64,000 nucleotides of DNA from Nocardioides immobilis (lineage in GTDB: Bacteria > Actinomycetota > Actinomycetes > Propionibacteriales > Nocardioidaceae), in NCBI RefSeq assembly GCF_003515065.1, contig NZ_QXGH01000025.1:62001-126000 (forward strand), in the 5' to 3' direction. Made by a program: the position numbers and the translations under genes. Positions 15,678 through 23,695 of the stretch are shown here, piece by piece; the stretch's first letter is position 1, and every line of letters begins with the position of its first letter. Under the pieces are notes generated by a model. It was not told where the DNA came from, did no database searches, and saw nothing but the letters and a program-made list of their open reading frames with translations.

Positions 15678-17230
15678 TTCTCCTCCAGGATCTCGGAGGC
15701 GGGGTTGTAGTAGTCCGCCGCCTTGCGGGCCACTCCCTCCAGGCCCTTGCCCGCGTCGGCCGGGCGTCGCATCAGGCCGAACGTCCCGTCCGCGATGGCG
15801 TCCAGCAGCCCCTCGTCCGCGATCCGCTCGAGGAGGTCGATCGTCTCCCCCAGCACCTGGCGGGCGCGGGTCGCGATCAGGCCGTCGGGAGCGGGGTGGA
15901 AGTCCTCCCGCAGCCCGCCTGCGGCGTCGAGGACGTAGCGGACGTTCTGCAGGGCCAGGTCGCGGTCGGACAGCCACGGCGTCACGACGGCCTCGGTCAT
16001 CATGCCGACGAGCAGGATGCCCTGGCCGGTCATCGCGCCGACCAGGTTGAAGAACCCGTCGAGCAGGTAGCCGCGGAAGACGTCGCCGGTCATGTGCCGG
16101 GTCGGCGGCATCCACTTGAGCGGCGCCTTGGGGAAGAGCTCGCGCGCCAGCAGCGCGTGGGCGAGCTCCAGCCGGAACGACTCGGGGACGGCCGGGTCGA
16201 TCTCGAAGGCATGACCGAGACCGAGCTGCCAGTCCTCGAGGCCGGCCTCCTTGGCGAAGTACTCGTTGAGGAGCTGGCTCGTCGTCACCGTGTGCGCGGC
16301 CTCGACCGCGTCGGCCGTGGTCAGGTAGTTGTCCTCGCCCGTGTTGATGATGATGCCGGCGCGGGCGTGCACCTGCCGGCTGAAGCGCTGGTCGACGAAC
16401 GTGCGCACCGGGTTGATGTCGCGGAAGAGGATCCCGTACATCGAGTCGTTGAGCATCATGTCGAGCCGCTCGAGGCCGGCCAGGGCCGCGATCTCCGGCA
16501 TGCACAGCCCGCTGGCGTAGTTCGTCAGCCGGACGTAACGGCCGAGCTCCTTGCTCGACTCGTCGAGCGCGGCCCGCATCAGCCGGAAGTTCTCCTGAGT
16601 GGCGTAGGTGCCGGCGAAGCCCTCCCGGGTCGCGCCCTCCGGCACGAAGTCGAGCAGGCTCTGTCCGGTCGACCGGATCACCGCGATGACGTCGGCACCT
16701 TCGCGGGCAGCCTGCTGGGCCTGCGGGATGTCCTCGTAGATGTCACCGGTGGCCACGATCAGGTAGATCCACGGCGCGCGCGGAGCATCACCGTGCCGCT
16801 TGATCAGACGCTCCCGCTCGGTACGGCGGCGGTCGATCTGACGGATGCCCGCACCGACCTGGCGCCGGCTGGCGGCGCGGACCCGCTTGGCCCGCGTGCC
16901 TTCGGGAAGGTCGAAGCGGACCGAGCCGGCCGACGCCTTCTGGGCCAGCGTCACCAGGTCCTCCGCCTCGCCGCGGGCGAGGGCGTCCCAGACCGGCAGC
17001 GCGACGCCGTGCTCGAGGCCCACGTCGGCCCGGACGGCGTCGAGCAGGCGGTTGGCCCACGGGGTGCCCTCGGAGTCGGCGCCACTCAGACCGGCCAGCC
17101 GCAGGGTGGCGCGCTCGACGGAGACCGTCGTGTGCTGGTGGGCCAGCTTCACGATCGGACGGCCGGCCTTGCGGGCCAGCGACCGTGCCTTCCGGACGGT
17201 GACCGGGTCGAGATCGAGCTTCCCGGTCAC
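15674..17230 (-). CDS. kamD: Lysine 5,6-aminomutase alpha subunit
   Basis: 518-residue TIM-barrel subunit, normal length for KamD. Recognisable segments are KLDLDPVTVRKARSLARKAG at the start, HGDAPRAPWIYLIVATGDIYEDIPQAQQAA in the middle, TYATQENFRLMR, and MNDSMYGILFRDIN-like residues (LNDSMYGILFRDINPVRT). It forms the heterodimer with KamE. It starts at GTG 17230, overlapping the kdd stop by 4 bases. The enzyme requires B12 and PLP; no B12 riboswitch is visible upstream. Confidence 0.93.
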   Translation of the reverse strand: MTGKLDLDPVTVRKARSLARKAGRPIVKLAHQHTTVSVERATLRLAGLSGADSEGTPWANRLLDAVRADVGLEHGVALPVWDALARGEAEDLVTLAQKASAGSVRFDLPEGTRAKRVRAASRRQVGAGIRQIDRRRTERERLIKRHGDAPRAPWIYLIVATGDIYEDIPQAQQAAREGADVIAVIRSTGQSLLDFVPEGATREGFAGTYATQENFRLMRAALDESSKELGRYVRLTNYASGLCMPEIAALAGLERLDMMLNDSMYGILFRDINPVRTFVDQRFSRQVHARAGIIINTGEDNYLTTADAVEAAHTVTTSQLLNEYFAKEAGLEDWQLGLGHAFEIDPAVPESFRLELAHALLARELFPKAPLKWMPPTRHMTGDVFRGYLLDGFFNLVGAMTGQGILLVGMMTEAVVTPWLSDRDLALQNVRYVLDAAGGLREDFHPAPDGLIATRARQVLGETIDLLERIADEGLLDAIADGTFGLMRRPADAGKGLEGVARKAADYYNPASEILEEK

Positions 17231-18297
17231 GACAGCCGGTCCTCGAACAGCCGCCGGACTCCGGCGTTGCTCCGGAGCAGGTCGAGCGCGAAGTCCGCGT
17301 GCCCCGGCACGTAGCCGTTGCCGACGAGCATGGTGACATCCGCGGCAACACCCTCGGCGCCGAGGGCGGCGGCGGAGAACGAGGTCGCCATGGAGAAGAA
17401 GATGACGGTCCCGCCGTCGGCGGTCGCGAGCACGGCACCGCCCTCACAGCCGGGTACGTCGACGCAGACCACCGTGATGTCGGCCGGCCCCCCGGCCGCC
17501 GCGACAGAGTCGCGGAGCGCGATCGGGTCGCGGGCATCGGTGACCACGACCTGGTCAGCCAGGCCGACGGACTCCAGCACGGCCGCCTCGCGGTCGGTCG
17601 GGACGATGCCGATGAGACGGCTCGCGCCTGCCGCATGGGCGGCAGCCAACGACAGCGAGCCCGACTTGCCGCCGCCGCCGATCACAGCGACCACGGGCGG
17701 CGTGGCCGTCGAGCCCGTCGAGACGCGGTCGACGTACTGCTGGACGACGCGGGCGGTCAGCGCCGGCGCGCCACAGACGTCCATCACGGCCAGGCTGAGG
17801 CCGGTCGGCAGGTCGTCGGGCAGCACGGCCGCGATCGAGCGGCCGAAGAGGACCGCGTAGCCCTCGCAGGGCACCTGCTCCGAGCGGCCGTCCCACGCGG
17901 CCAGGCCATCGGTGATCACCAACGGGGTGAGCGTGAGCGACACCAGGGTGGCGACCCGCTGACCGACCTCCAGGCCGAGGGGCGACTCCGGGCCGACCTC
18001 CTCGACGGTGCCGATGAGCATCCCGCCCGATCCGGTGACCGGGTTCTGCATCTTGCCTCGCTCGGCCACGATCGCGAGTACGGCGCTCCGCACCGCATCC
18101 CCGTCGCGGTTGTGTTCCTCTTCGAGCTGACGGAAGGACGCGGCATCGAGGTTGAGTCGCTCGACACGGATCCGCACCTCGTCCGGCCAGAGCTCGGGCC
18201 GGGTGTCGAGCCGGCGCGCGGCCTGCGGCAGCACCGTCGCCTCGTCCAGCACCCGATGCAGACCGGTCGCGTCACTCCGCTGTCTTACCGTCGACAC
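17227..18297 (-). CDS. kdd: L-erythro-3,5-diaminohexanoate dehydrogenase
   Basis: 356 residues from GTG 18297, with AAGGAG six bases upstream. It catalyses NAD(P)-dependent oxidative deamination of 3,5-diaminohexanoate to 5-amino-3-oxohexanoate. Visible are the N-terminal segment LDTRPELWPDEVRIRVERLNLDA, GKMQNPVTGSGGML, and a Rossmann loop VIGGGGKSGSLS around residue 208. Length and segments are those of the family. First gene of the minus-strand operon; an 82-base divergent spacer separates it from kamA. Confidence 0.92.
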   Translation of the reverse strand: MSTVRQRSDATGLHRVLDEATVLPQAARRLDTRPELWPDEVRIRVERLNLDAASFRQLEEEHNRDGDAVRSAVLAIVAERGKMQNPVTGSGGMLIGTVEEVGPESPLGLEVGQRVATLVSLTLTPLVITDGLAAWDGRSEQVPCEGYAVLFGRSIAAVLPDDLPTGLSLAVMDVCGAPALTARVVQQYVDRVSTGSTATPPVVAVIGGGGKSGSLSLAAAHAAGASRLIGIVPTDREAAVLESVGLADQVVVTDARDPIALRDSVAAAGGPADITVVCVDVPGCEGGAVLATADGGTVIFFSMATSFSAAALGAEGVAADVTMLVGNGYVPGHADFALDLLRSNAGVRRLFEDRLS

Positions 18298-18343
18298 TGC
18301 CTCTCCTTCGTCTCTAGGCCGCAAATCCTCCGGTGTGGCGATG

Positions 18344-18371
18344 TTGCGACCGGACGATCTTCACGTATTCT
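18344..18371 (+). promoter_or_regulatory. Candidate kamA promoter, leaderless
   Basis: TTGCGA (18344-18349) and TATTCT (18366-18371) are separated by 16 bases. The kamA ATG begins only 7 bases after the -10 element, and there is no ribosome site, so the transcript would be leaderless or nearly so. The site is in the spacer between kamA and the divergent kdd operon. Confidence 0.5.
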
Positions 18372-18378
18372 GGCACAT

Positions 18379-19845
18379 ATGAGCATCGACACCTCGATCG
18401 CTGCCGGCATCCGCGAGCCTGCCGGTCAGCCCTACCCCTACCGCCGGGTCGAGCTGACCGAACCCGACTGGACGCGCTTCCCGGGCTGGCGTGACGTCAC
18501 CGCCGACGACTGGGCATCGGTCCAGTGGCAGCGCGCGCACTGCGTCAAGAACCTCAAGCAGCTCCGCGACCTGCTCGGCGACCTGGTGGACGAGCGCTTC
18601 TACGCCGATCTCGAGCGGGACCAGGCCGAGCGCGCGACCATGTCGATGCTGGTGCCGCCGCAGATGATGAACACGATGGTCCCGCACGTCCAGCCCTCCG
18701 GCCCCGGATCACTCACCGACGCGTTCTACGCCGACCCGATCCGCCACTACATGCTGCCCGTCTTCTCCGACCGGCGCACCGACTGGCCGTCGCACCCGCA
18801 CGCCACCCGCGACTCGCTCCACGAGCACGACATGTGGGTCGCCGAGGGTCTCACCCACCGCTACCCCACCAAGGTGCTCGCGGAGCTGCTGCCGACCTGC
18901 CCGCAGTACTGCGGCCACTGCACCCGGATGGACCTGGTCGGCAACTCGACCCCCACGGTCGAGAAGCTCAAGTTCGTGGCCAAGCCGAACGACCGGCTCG
19001 CCGACATGCTCGACTACCTGCGTCGTACGCCCTCGGTGCGCGACGTCGTCGTGTCGGGTGGGGACGTCGCCAACATGCCGTGGCCTCGCCTCGAGGCGTT
19101 CCTGGACTCCCTTCTCCAGATCGAGAACATCCGGGACATCCGGCTCGCGACCAAGGCCCTGATCGGCCTGCCGCAGCACTGGGCGCAGCCCGAGGTCGTC
19201 GAGGGCGTCGGCCGGGTCGCCGCGACGGCGCGAAGCCGTGGGGTCTCGCTCGCGATCCACACGCACGCCAACCACGCGCAGTCGATCACGCCCGCGGTGG
19301 CCGACGCGTCGGCGGTGCTGCTCGATGCCGGGGTGCGCGACGTCCGCAACCAGGGCGTCATCCTCAACGGGGTCAACGCCGACCCCCACGCGCTCCTCGA
19401 CCTGTGCTTCGCGCTCCTCGACGGCGCACGGATCATGCCGTACTACTTCTACATGTGCGACCTGATCCCCTACAGCGAGCACTGGCGGATCTCGGTCGGG
19501 CAGGCCCAGCACCTGCAGCACCAGATCATGGGCTACCTGCCCGGCTTCGCGACCCCGCGGATCGTGTGCGACGTGCCGTACGTCGGCAAGCGCTGGGTCC
19601 ACCAGATCGCCGACTACGACGTCGAGCGCGGCATCAGCCACTGGACGAAGAACTACCTGACCTCGATCGAGGCCGGTGACCCCGAGGCGCTCCAGCGGAC
19701 CTACGAGTACTACGACCCGATCCACACGCTCCCGGTCAGCGGCCAGGCGTGGTGGGCGAGCCACGCCAACCTCGACGAGTCGGCGCTGCGAGCGGCGGAG
19801 GTCGCCGAGGCGTCACGCCGTACGGCGGCGCTCCAAGCTCACTGA
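18379..19845 (+). CDS. kamA: Lysine 2,3-aminomutase (radical SAM, divergent)
   Basis: 488 residues. The radical-SAM cluster motif is CPQYCGHC at about residue 175 (CxxxCxxC). Substrate-site acidic residues corresponding to D293 (MCDL after PYYFY) and D330 (IVCDVP) are present. The PLP-binding Lys lies in DVPYVGKRW rather than the usual Gly-rich DxPGGGGK, one residue shorter. It should interconvert L-lysine and L-beta-lysine with PLP, SAM and a 4Fe-4S cluster, supplying KamDE. It is divergent from kdd, a logical pathway partner. Oxygen sensitivity is expected from the family. Confidence 0.85.
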   Translation: MSIDTSIAAGIREPAGQPYPYRRVELTEPDWTRFPGWRDVTADDWASVQWQRAHCVKNLKQLRDLLGDLVDERFYADLERDQAERATMSMLVPPQMMNTMVPHVQPSGPGSLTDAFYADPIRHYMLPVFSDRRTDWPSHPHATRDSLHEHDMWVAEGLTHRYPTKVLAELLPTCPQYCGHCTRMDLVGNSTPTVEKLKFVAKPNDRLADMLDYLRRTPSVRDVVVSGGDVANMPWPRLEAFLDSLLQIENIRDIRLATKALIGLPQHWAQPEVVEGVGRVAATARSRGVSLAIHTHANHAQSITPAVADASAVLLDAGVRDVRNQGVILNGVNADPHALLDLCFALLDGARIMPYYFYMCDLIPYSEHWRISVGQAQHLQHQIMGYLPGFATPRIVCDVPYVGKRWVHQIADYDVERGISHWTKNYLTSIEAGDPEALQRTYEYYDPIHTLPVSGQAWWASHANLDESALRAAEVAEASRRTAALQAH

Positions 19846-19859
19846 GGCACCGCATACCT

Positions 19860-20336
19860 TCAGCCGGTGACCGGCCGGTTCTCGTAGTACGTCGACAGGA
19901 CGATCGTCGTACGGGTCGACACGTTCGCGGCGGAGCGGATCCGGGCGAGGAGCTCCTCGATCTCGGCCGGCGCGTGCGAGCGGACCTTGAGGATGTAGGA
20001 CTCGTCGCCGGCCACGGACCAGCAGGACTCGATCTCCGGCAGGTGCTCGAGCCGGTCCGGGCAGTCGTCGGGCTGCGAGGGGTCGATCGGTCGGATCGAG
20101 ATGAACGCGGTGAGCGGCAGGCCGATCTCGGCGTGGTTGACCGTCGCGCCGTAGCCGAGGATCAGGCGACGCTGCTCGAGCCGCTTCACCCGTTGGTGCA
20201 CGGCCGAGGTGGAGAGCCCGGTCGCCTTGCCGAGGTCGGTGTAGGACATCCGGCCGTCCTTGGCCAGCAGTTCGAGGATCTGGCGATCGATGGCCTCGAC
20301 GGCGGAGGAACTGCTGCTTTGGCTCACGATCGCCAC
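19860..20336 (-). CDS. Lrp/AsnC family transcriptional regulator
   Basis: 158 residues. The N-terminal winged HTH is IDRQILELLAKDGRMSYTDLG followed by GLSTSAVHQRVKRLE. The C-terminal RAM ligand domain includes GYGATVNHAEIGLPLTAFISI and the GDESYILKVR segment. Start GTG 20336 or 20327. It is adjacent to and convergent with kamA. Lrp-type regulators respond to amino acids, so control of the lysine pathway is a natural inference, not shown. Confidence 0.9.
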   Translation of the reverse strand: MAIVSQSSSSSAVEAIDRQILELLAKDGRMSYTDLGKATGLSTSAVHQRVKRLEQRRLILGYGATVNHAEIGLPLTAFISIRPIDPSQPDDCPDRLEHLPEIESCWSVAGDESYILKVRSHAPAEIEELLARIRSAANVSTRTTIVLSTYYENRPVTG

Positions 20337-20377
20337 TTTAGGGCATCCGTGAACAGGGTGGCCCTACGATCGTCGCG

Positions 20378-21313
20378 ATGGACACCTCTCCTGGTCCCGG
20401 GCGCCTGATGCTCCTCGACACCGCCTCGATGTACTTCCGGGCCTTCTTCGGATCCCCCGAGATCCTGGCTCCCGACGGCACCAACGTGAACGCGGTGCGC
20501 GGCATGGTCGGCTACCTGGCCTACCTCGTCGAGCAGTACCGCCCGACCCACCTCGCATGCTGCTGGGACGAGGACTGGCGCCCGGCCTGGCGGGTCGACC
20601 TGCTGCCGTCGTACAAGGCGCACCGGGTCGTCGTACCGGTCGCCGGGGCGCCCGACATCGAGGAGGTGCCGGACCCCCTGGAGGTGCAGGTGCCGATCAT
20701 CCGCGAGGTCCTCGAGGCGTTCGGGATCGCGGTCGTGGGCGCGGCGGGCTACGAGGCCGACGACGTCATCGGGACCCTCGCCACCGGCGCCGGGCAGCCG
20801 GTCGACGTCGTCACCGGGGACCGTGACCTCTTCCAGCTCGTCGACGACGACGCCGGGGTGCGCATCCTCTACATCGGCAAGGGCGTCGGGAAGCACGAGC
20901 AGGTCACCGAGAGCTGGGTCGAGCAGAAGTACGGCGTCAGCGCCCGCCAGTACGCCGACTTCGCCACGCTGCGCGGGGACGCGTCCGACGGCCTGCCAGG
21001 CGTCAAGGGGGTCGGCGAGAAGACCGCGGCGACCCTCCTCGAGCGGTTCGGCGACATCGACGGGATCGTCGCCGCCGCGGCCGACCCGGACAGCGACCTC
21101 GCGCCCGGCCCTCGGCTCAAGATCAAGGACGCCGCGGACTACCTAGCCGTGGCGCCGACCGTCGTCGCCGTCGCCCGCGACATCGACCTGCCCCGCGGCG
21201 ACGCGCTCGCCCTCCCGGCTGCGCCTGCCGATCCCGACGCGCTGGCGGTCCTGACCGAGCGATGGGGCCTGACGACCTCGGTCGAGCGCCTCACGGGGAT
21301 CCTCGCCGGGTGA
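20378..21313 (+). CDS. 5'-3' exonuclease (PolA N-terminal/FEN-like)
   Basis: 311-residue stand-alone flap/5'-3' exonuclease. Acidic metal-site residues are visible in LLDTASMYFRAF, CWDEDWRPAWR, YEADDVIGTLA and VTGDRDLFQLVDD; the helix-hairpin-helix DNA clamp is DGLPGVKGVGEKTAATLL. It has no polymerase domain. Such proteins act in Okazaki-fragment or repair processing. It is divergent from the Lrp gene with a 41-base spacer. Confidence 0.9.
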   Translation: MDTSPGPGRLMLLDTASMYFRAFFGSPEILAPDGTNVNAVRGMVGYLAYLVEQYRPTHLACCWDEDWRPAWRVDLLPSYKAHRVVVPVAGAPDIEEVPDPLEVQVPIIREVLEAFGIAVVGAAGYEADDVIGTLATGAGQPVDVVTGDRDLFQLVDDDAGVRILYIGKGVGKHEQVTESWVEQKYGVSARQYADFATLRGDASDGLPGVKGVGEKTAATLLERFGDIDGIVAAAADPDSDLAPGPRLKIKDAADYLAVAPTVVAVARDIDLPRGDALALPAAPADPDALAVLTERWGLTTSVERLTGILAG

Positions 21314-21333
21314 TCACACCCCTGCGAAGCGTC

Positions 21334-21372
21334 GTAACACCAATTTAATTCCATTTGGTAATAGTTCGAAAC
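21334..21372 (+). promoter_or_regulatory. AT-rich urtA upstream region with possible GlnR half-sites
   Basis: The 162-base gap upstream of urtA contains an unusually AT-rich block with GTAAC (21334-21338), GTAAT (21358-21362) and GAAAC (21368-21372), and the short inverted repeat ACCAA/TTGGT. These resemble GlnR boxes of nitrogen-regulated actinobacterial genes, but the 5-base gap in the last pair differs from the usual 6. Nitrogen control of urea genes is known in the group; this site is a guess. Confidence 0.3.
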
Positions 21373-21475
21373 GCGTCCTCCTTACGTTCCTCGTCAACCG
21401 GGGGCACACCGCCGTGTCCCAGCAACGCGCACGGCGGCCCTTCGCCGTGCGGACGATCGAGAGGGCTGCCCAGTC

Positions 21476-22717
21476 GTGTTCTCACCACCGACCCGCCATG
21501 TGATCGGCACCGTCGTCGCCCTGACGGCGACGCTCAGCCTGTCCGCATGTGGCAACAAAGACGGAGACGGATCGGCAGCCGAGAGCTGCGTCGACACCTC
21601 CGGCGACTCCATCAAGCTCGGGTTCCTCAACTCCACCTCCGGCGCAATGGCGATCAGCGAGCAGACCGTGCGCGACTCGCTGACCCTCGCCGCGGAGGAG
21701 ATCAACGCCGACGGCGGCATCCTCGGCAAGGAGATCGAGTTCGTCGAGGAGGACGGCGCCAGCGACCCCGCGGTCTTCGCGGAGAAGATCGACAAGCTGC
21801 TCACGAGTGATTGCGTCGCCGCGGTATTCGGGGGCTGGACCTCTGCCTCCCGCAAGGCGATGCTCCCGGTGGTCGAGGCCAACAACGGGCTCCTCTTCTA
21901 CCCGGTCCAGTACGAAGGCCTCGAGGCGTCGGAGAACATCTACTACACCGGCGCCACGACGAACCAGCAGATCATCCCGGCGATGGACTTCCTCGCCTCC
22001 GAGGGCGTCGAGACGCTCTTCCTGGCGGGGTCGGACTACGTGTTCCCGCGCACGGCCAACAAGATCATCAAGCAGTACGCCGCCGAACTCGGAATCGAGA
22101 TCGTCGGCGAGGAGTACGTGCCGCTGGACGACGATGACTGGACCACCCAGGTCGCCAAGATCGTCGACGCCGAGCCGGACTTCGTCTTCAACACCATCAA
22201 CGGGTCGTCGAACGTCGGCTTCATCAAGGCGTACTACGAGCAGGGCCTCAGCCCGGAGACCTCCCCGATCATCTCCGTCTCCATCGCCGAGGAGGAAGCG
22301 CCGGCGATGGGCAAGGACGTCACCGGTCAGTACGCGGCCTGGAACTACTTCCAGTCGGTGCAGAGCCCGGCGAACGACGTCTTCATCAGGGCGTTCCAGG
22401 ACCGGTTCGGCTCCGACCGGCCCACCTCCGACCCCATGGAGGCGGCCTACACCTCCCTCTACCTCTACAAGAACCTGGTGGAGGCTGCCGACTCGTTCGA
22501 TGTCGACGACATCAACGAGTCGGCAGACGGTGTCTCCTTCGATGCCCCCGAGGGCACGGTCACGATCGACGGGGACAACCACCACATCGCGAAGACAGGA
22601 CTGATCGGCCAGATCAACGCAGACAACCAGTTCGACATCGTGTGGTCGTCCGAGGAGCCGATCGAGCCCGACCCGTTCCTCGAGGGCTACGACTGGTGGG
22701 ACCCGACCGCGGAGTGA
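21476..22717 (+). CDS. urtA: Urea ABC transporter substrate-binding lipoprotein
   Basis: 413 residues from GTG 21476. The signal peptide ends in LSAC (Cys about residue 25), giving a lipid-anchored receptor. UrtA hallmarks are GFLNSTSGAMAISE, GGWTSASRKAMLPVVE, LLFYPVQYEGLE, GSDYVFPRTANKI and AAYTSLYLYKN. It binds urea (or short amides) outside the cell and hands it to UrtBC. First gene of urtABCDE-ureABCFGD. It is followed by a very stable hairpin before urtB. Confidence 0.94.
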   Translation: MFSPPTRHVIGTVVALTATLSLSACGNKDGDGSAAESCVDTSGDSIKLGFLNSTSGAMAISEQTVRDSLTLAAEEINADGGILGKEIEFVEEDGASDPAVFAEKIDKLLTSDCVAAVFGGWTSASRKAMLPVVEANNGLLFYPVQYEGLEASENIYYTGATTNQQIIPAMDFLASEGVETLFLAGSDYVFPRTANKIIKQYAAELGIEIVGEEYVPLDDDDWTTQVAKIVDAEPDFVFNTINGSSNVGFIKAYYEQGLSPETSPIISVSIAEEEAPAMGKDVTGQYAAWNYFQSVQSPANDVFIRAFQDRFGSDRPTSDPMEAAYTSLYLYKNLVEAADSFDVDDINESADGVSFDAPEGTVTIDGDNHHIAKTGLIGQINADNQFDIVWSSEEPIEPDPFLEGYDWWDPTAE

Positions 22718-22752
22718 CGTCGGCCTGACGACCATCGTCCGCTCTTCCCCGA

Positions 22753-22780
22753 GGTCCCGCGCCGGCAACGGCGCGGGACC
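22753..22780 (+). promoter_or_regulatory. urtA-urtB intergenic hairpin with GNRA loop
   Basis: GGTCCCGCGCCG (22753-22764) pairs perfectly with CGGCGCGGGACC (22769-22780), a 12-bp GC stem closed by a GCAA tetraloop. It starts 36 bases after the urtA stop and ends 30 bases before the urtB start. No T-run follows. It probably protects the urtA 3' end or causes partial termination, giving more binding protein than permease. Confidence 0.6.
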
Positions 22781-22810
22781 CCGGTACCAGCGCTTCAGGA
22801 GAGACCTCCG

Positions 22811-23695
22811 TTGGACTCCTTCACGACCCCGCTGCTCGCCGGAACCGCGACGGGCGCCTTGCTCCTCATCGCTGCCCTCGGCCTCGCACTCACGTTCGGC
22901 CAGATGGGCGTCATCAACATGGCCCACGGCGAGTTCCTCATGGCCGGCGCCTACACCGCGTTCGTCACCCAGCAGATCGTCACCAACGCCGACATCTCGA
23001 TCGTGGTGGCCCTCCCCGCAGCATTCGTGGTGGCCGGCCTCCTCGGACTGCTGCTCGAGGTCACGGTGATCACCTGGATGTATCGCCGTCCGCTCGACAC
23101 CCTGCTGGTCACCGTCGGCGTTGGCCTGGTCCTCCAACAGCTCGCCAAGGACATCTTCGGGGCCCAGGGCGACCCGGTGCGCACCCCGACCTGGCTCGAC
23201 GGCAACATCGACGTCTTCGGGTACCACTGGCCGTACCGGCAGATGTTCACCATCGTGCTCGCGGTGATGGCACTCATCGCCCTCGCCGCGCTCCTGAAGT
23301 ACTCCGCCTTCGGGCGCCAGATCCGCGCGACCGTGCAGAACCGGGACCTCGCCGAGACCGTCGGCATCCGGACCAGGGCAGTCGACCGGATCACCTTCTT
23401 CATCGGGTCGGGCCTCGCCGGGATCGGGGGCGTCGCGGTGTCCCTCATCTCCGGAACCAATCCACGGCTCGGAACCACCTACATCATCTCCGCCTTCCTC
23501 GTGGTCGTCGCCGGTGGTCTGGGCCAGTTGAAGGGCACCGTGATCGCGGCGTTCGCCGTCGGGATCGCGACCTCGTTCTTCGCCGACTGGACCAGCGCGA
23601 GCATGGCGCAGGTCGCGACGTTCGCGCTGGTCGTCGTTTTCCTCCAGCTCCGTCCACAGGGTCTGTTCGTCGTCCGCAGCAGGGGGCTGGCATGA
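22811..23695 (+). CDS. urtB: Urea ABC transporter permease UrtB
   Basis: 294-residue branched-chain-amino-acid-type permease with about eight membrane helices. Family markers are TFGQMGVINMAHGEFLMAGAYT near the start and the EAA-like loop TVGIRTRAVDRITFFIGSGLAG. It starts at TTG 22811 with AGGAGAG upstream. It forms the channel with UrtC; the stop overlaps the urtC start by 4 bases. Confidence 0.93.
   Translation: MDSFTTPLLAGTATGALLLIAALGLALTFGQMGVINMAHGEFLMAGAYTAFVTQQIVTNADISIVVALPAAFVVAGLLGLLLEVTVITWMYRRPLDTLLVTVGVGLVLQQLAKDIFGAQGDPVRTPTWLDGNIDVFGYHWPYRQMFTIVLAVMALIALAALLKYSAFGRQIRATVQNRDLAETVGIRTRAVDRITFFIGSGLAGIGGVAVSLISGTNPRLGTTYIISAFLVVVAGGLGQLKGTVIAAFAVGIATSFFADWTSASMAQVATFALVVVFLQLRPQGLFVVRSRGLA

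Noticed and set aside
15674..18378. B12 riboswitch for the lysine 5,6-aminomutase operon
   Set aside because: The divergent spacer is only 82 bases, too short for a cobalamin riboswitch, and no conserved box is visible.
21334..21372. A confident GlnR box upstream of urtA
   Set aside because: The half-sites are degenerate and the last spacing is 5 instead of 6, so only a low-confidence regulatory note was kept.
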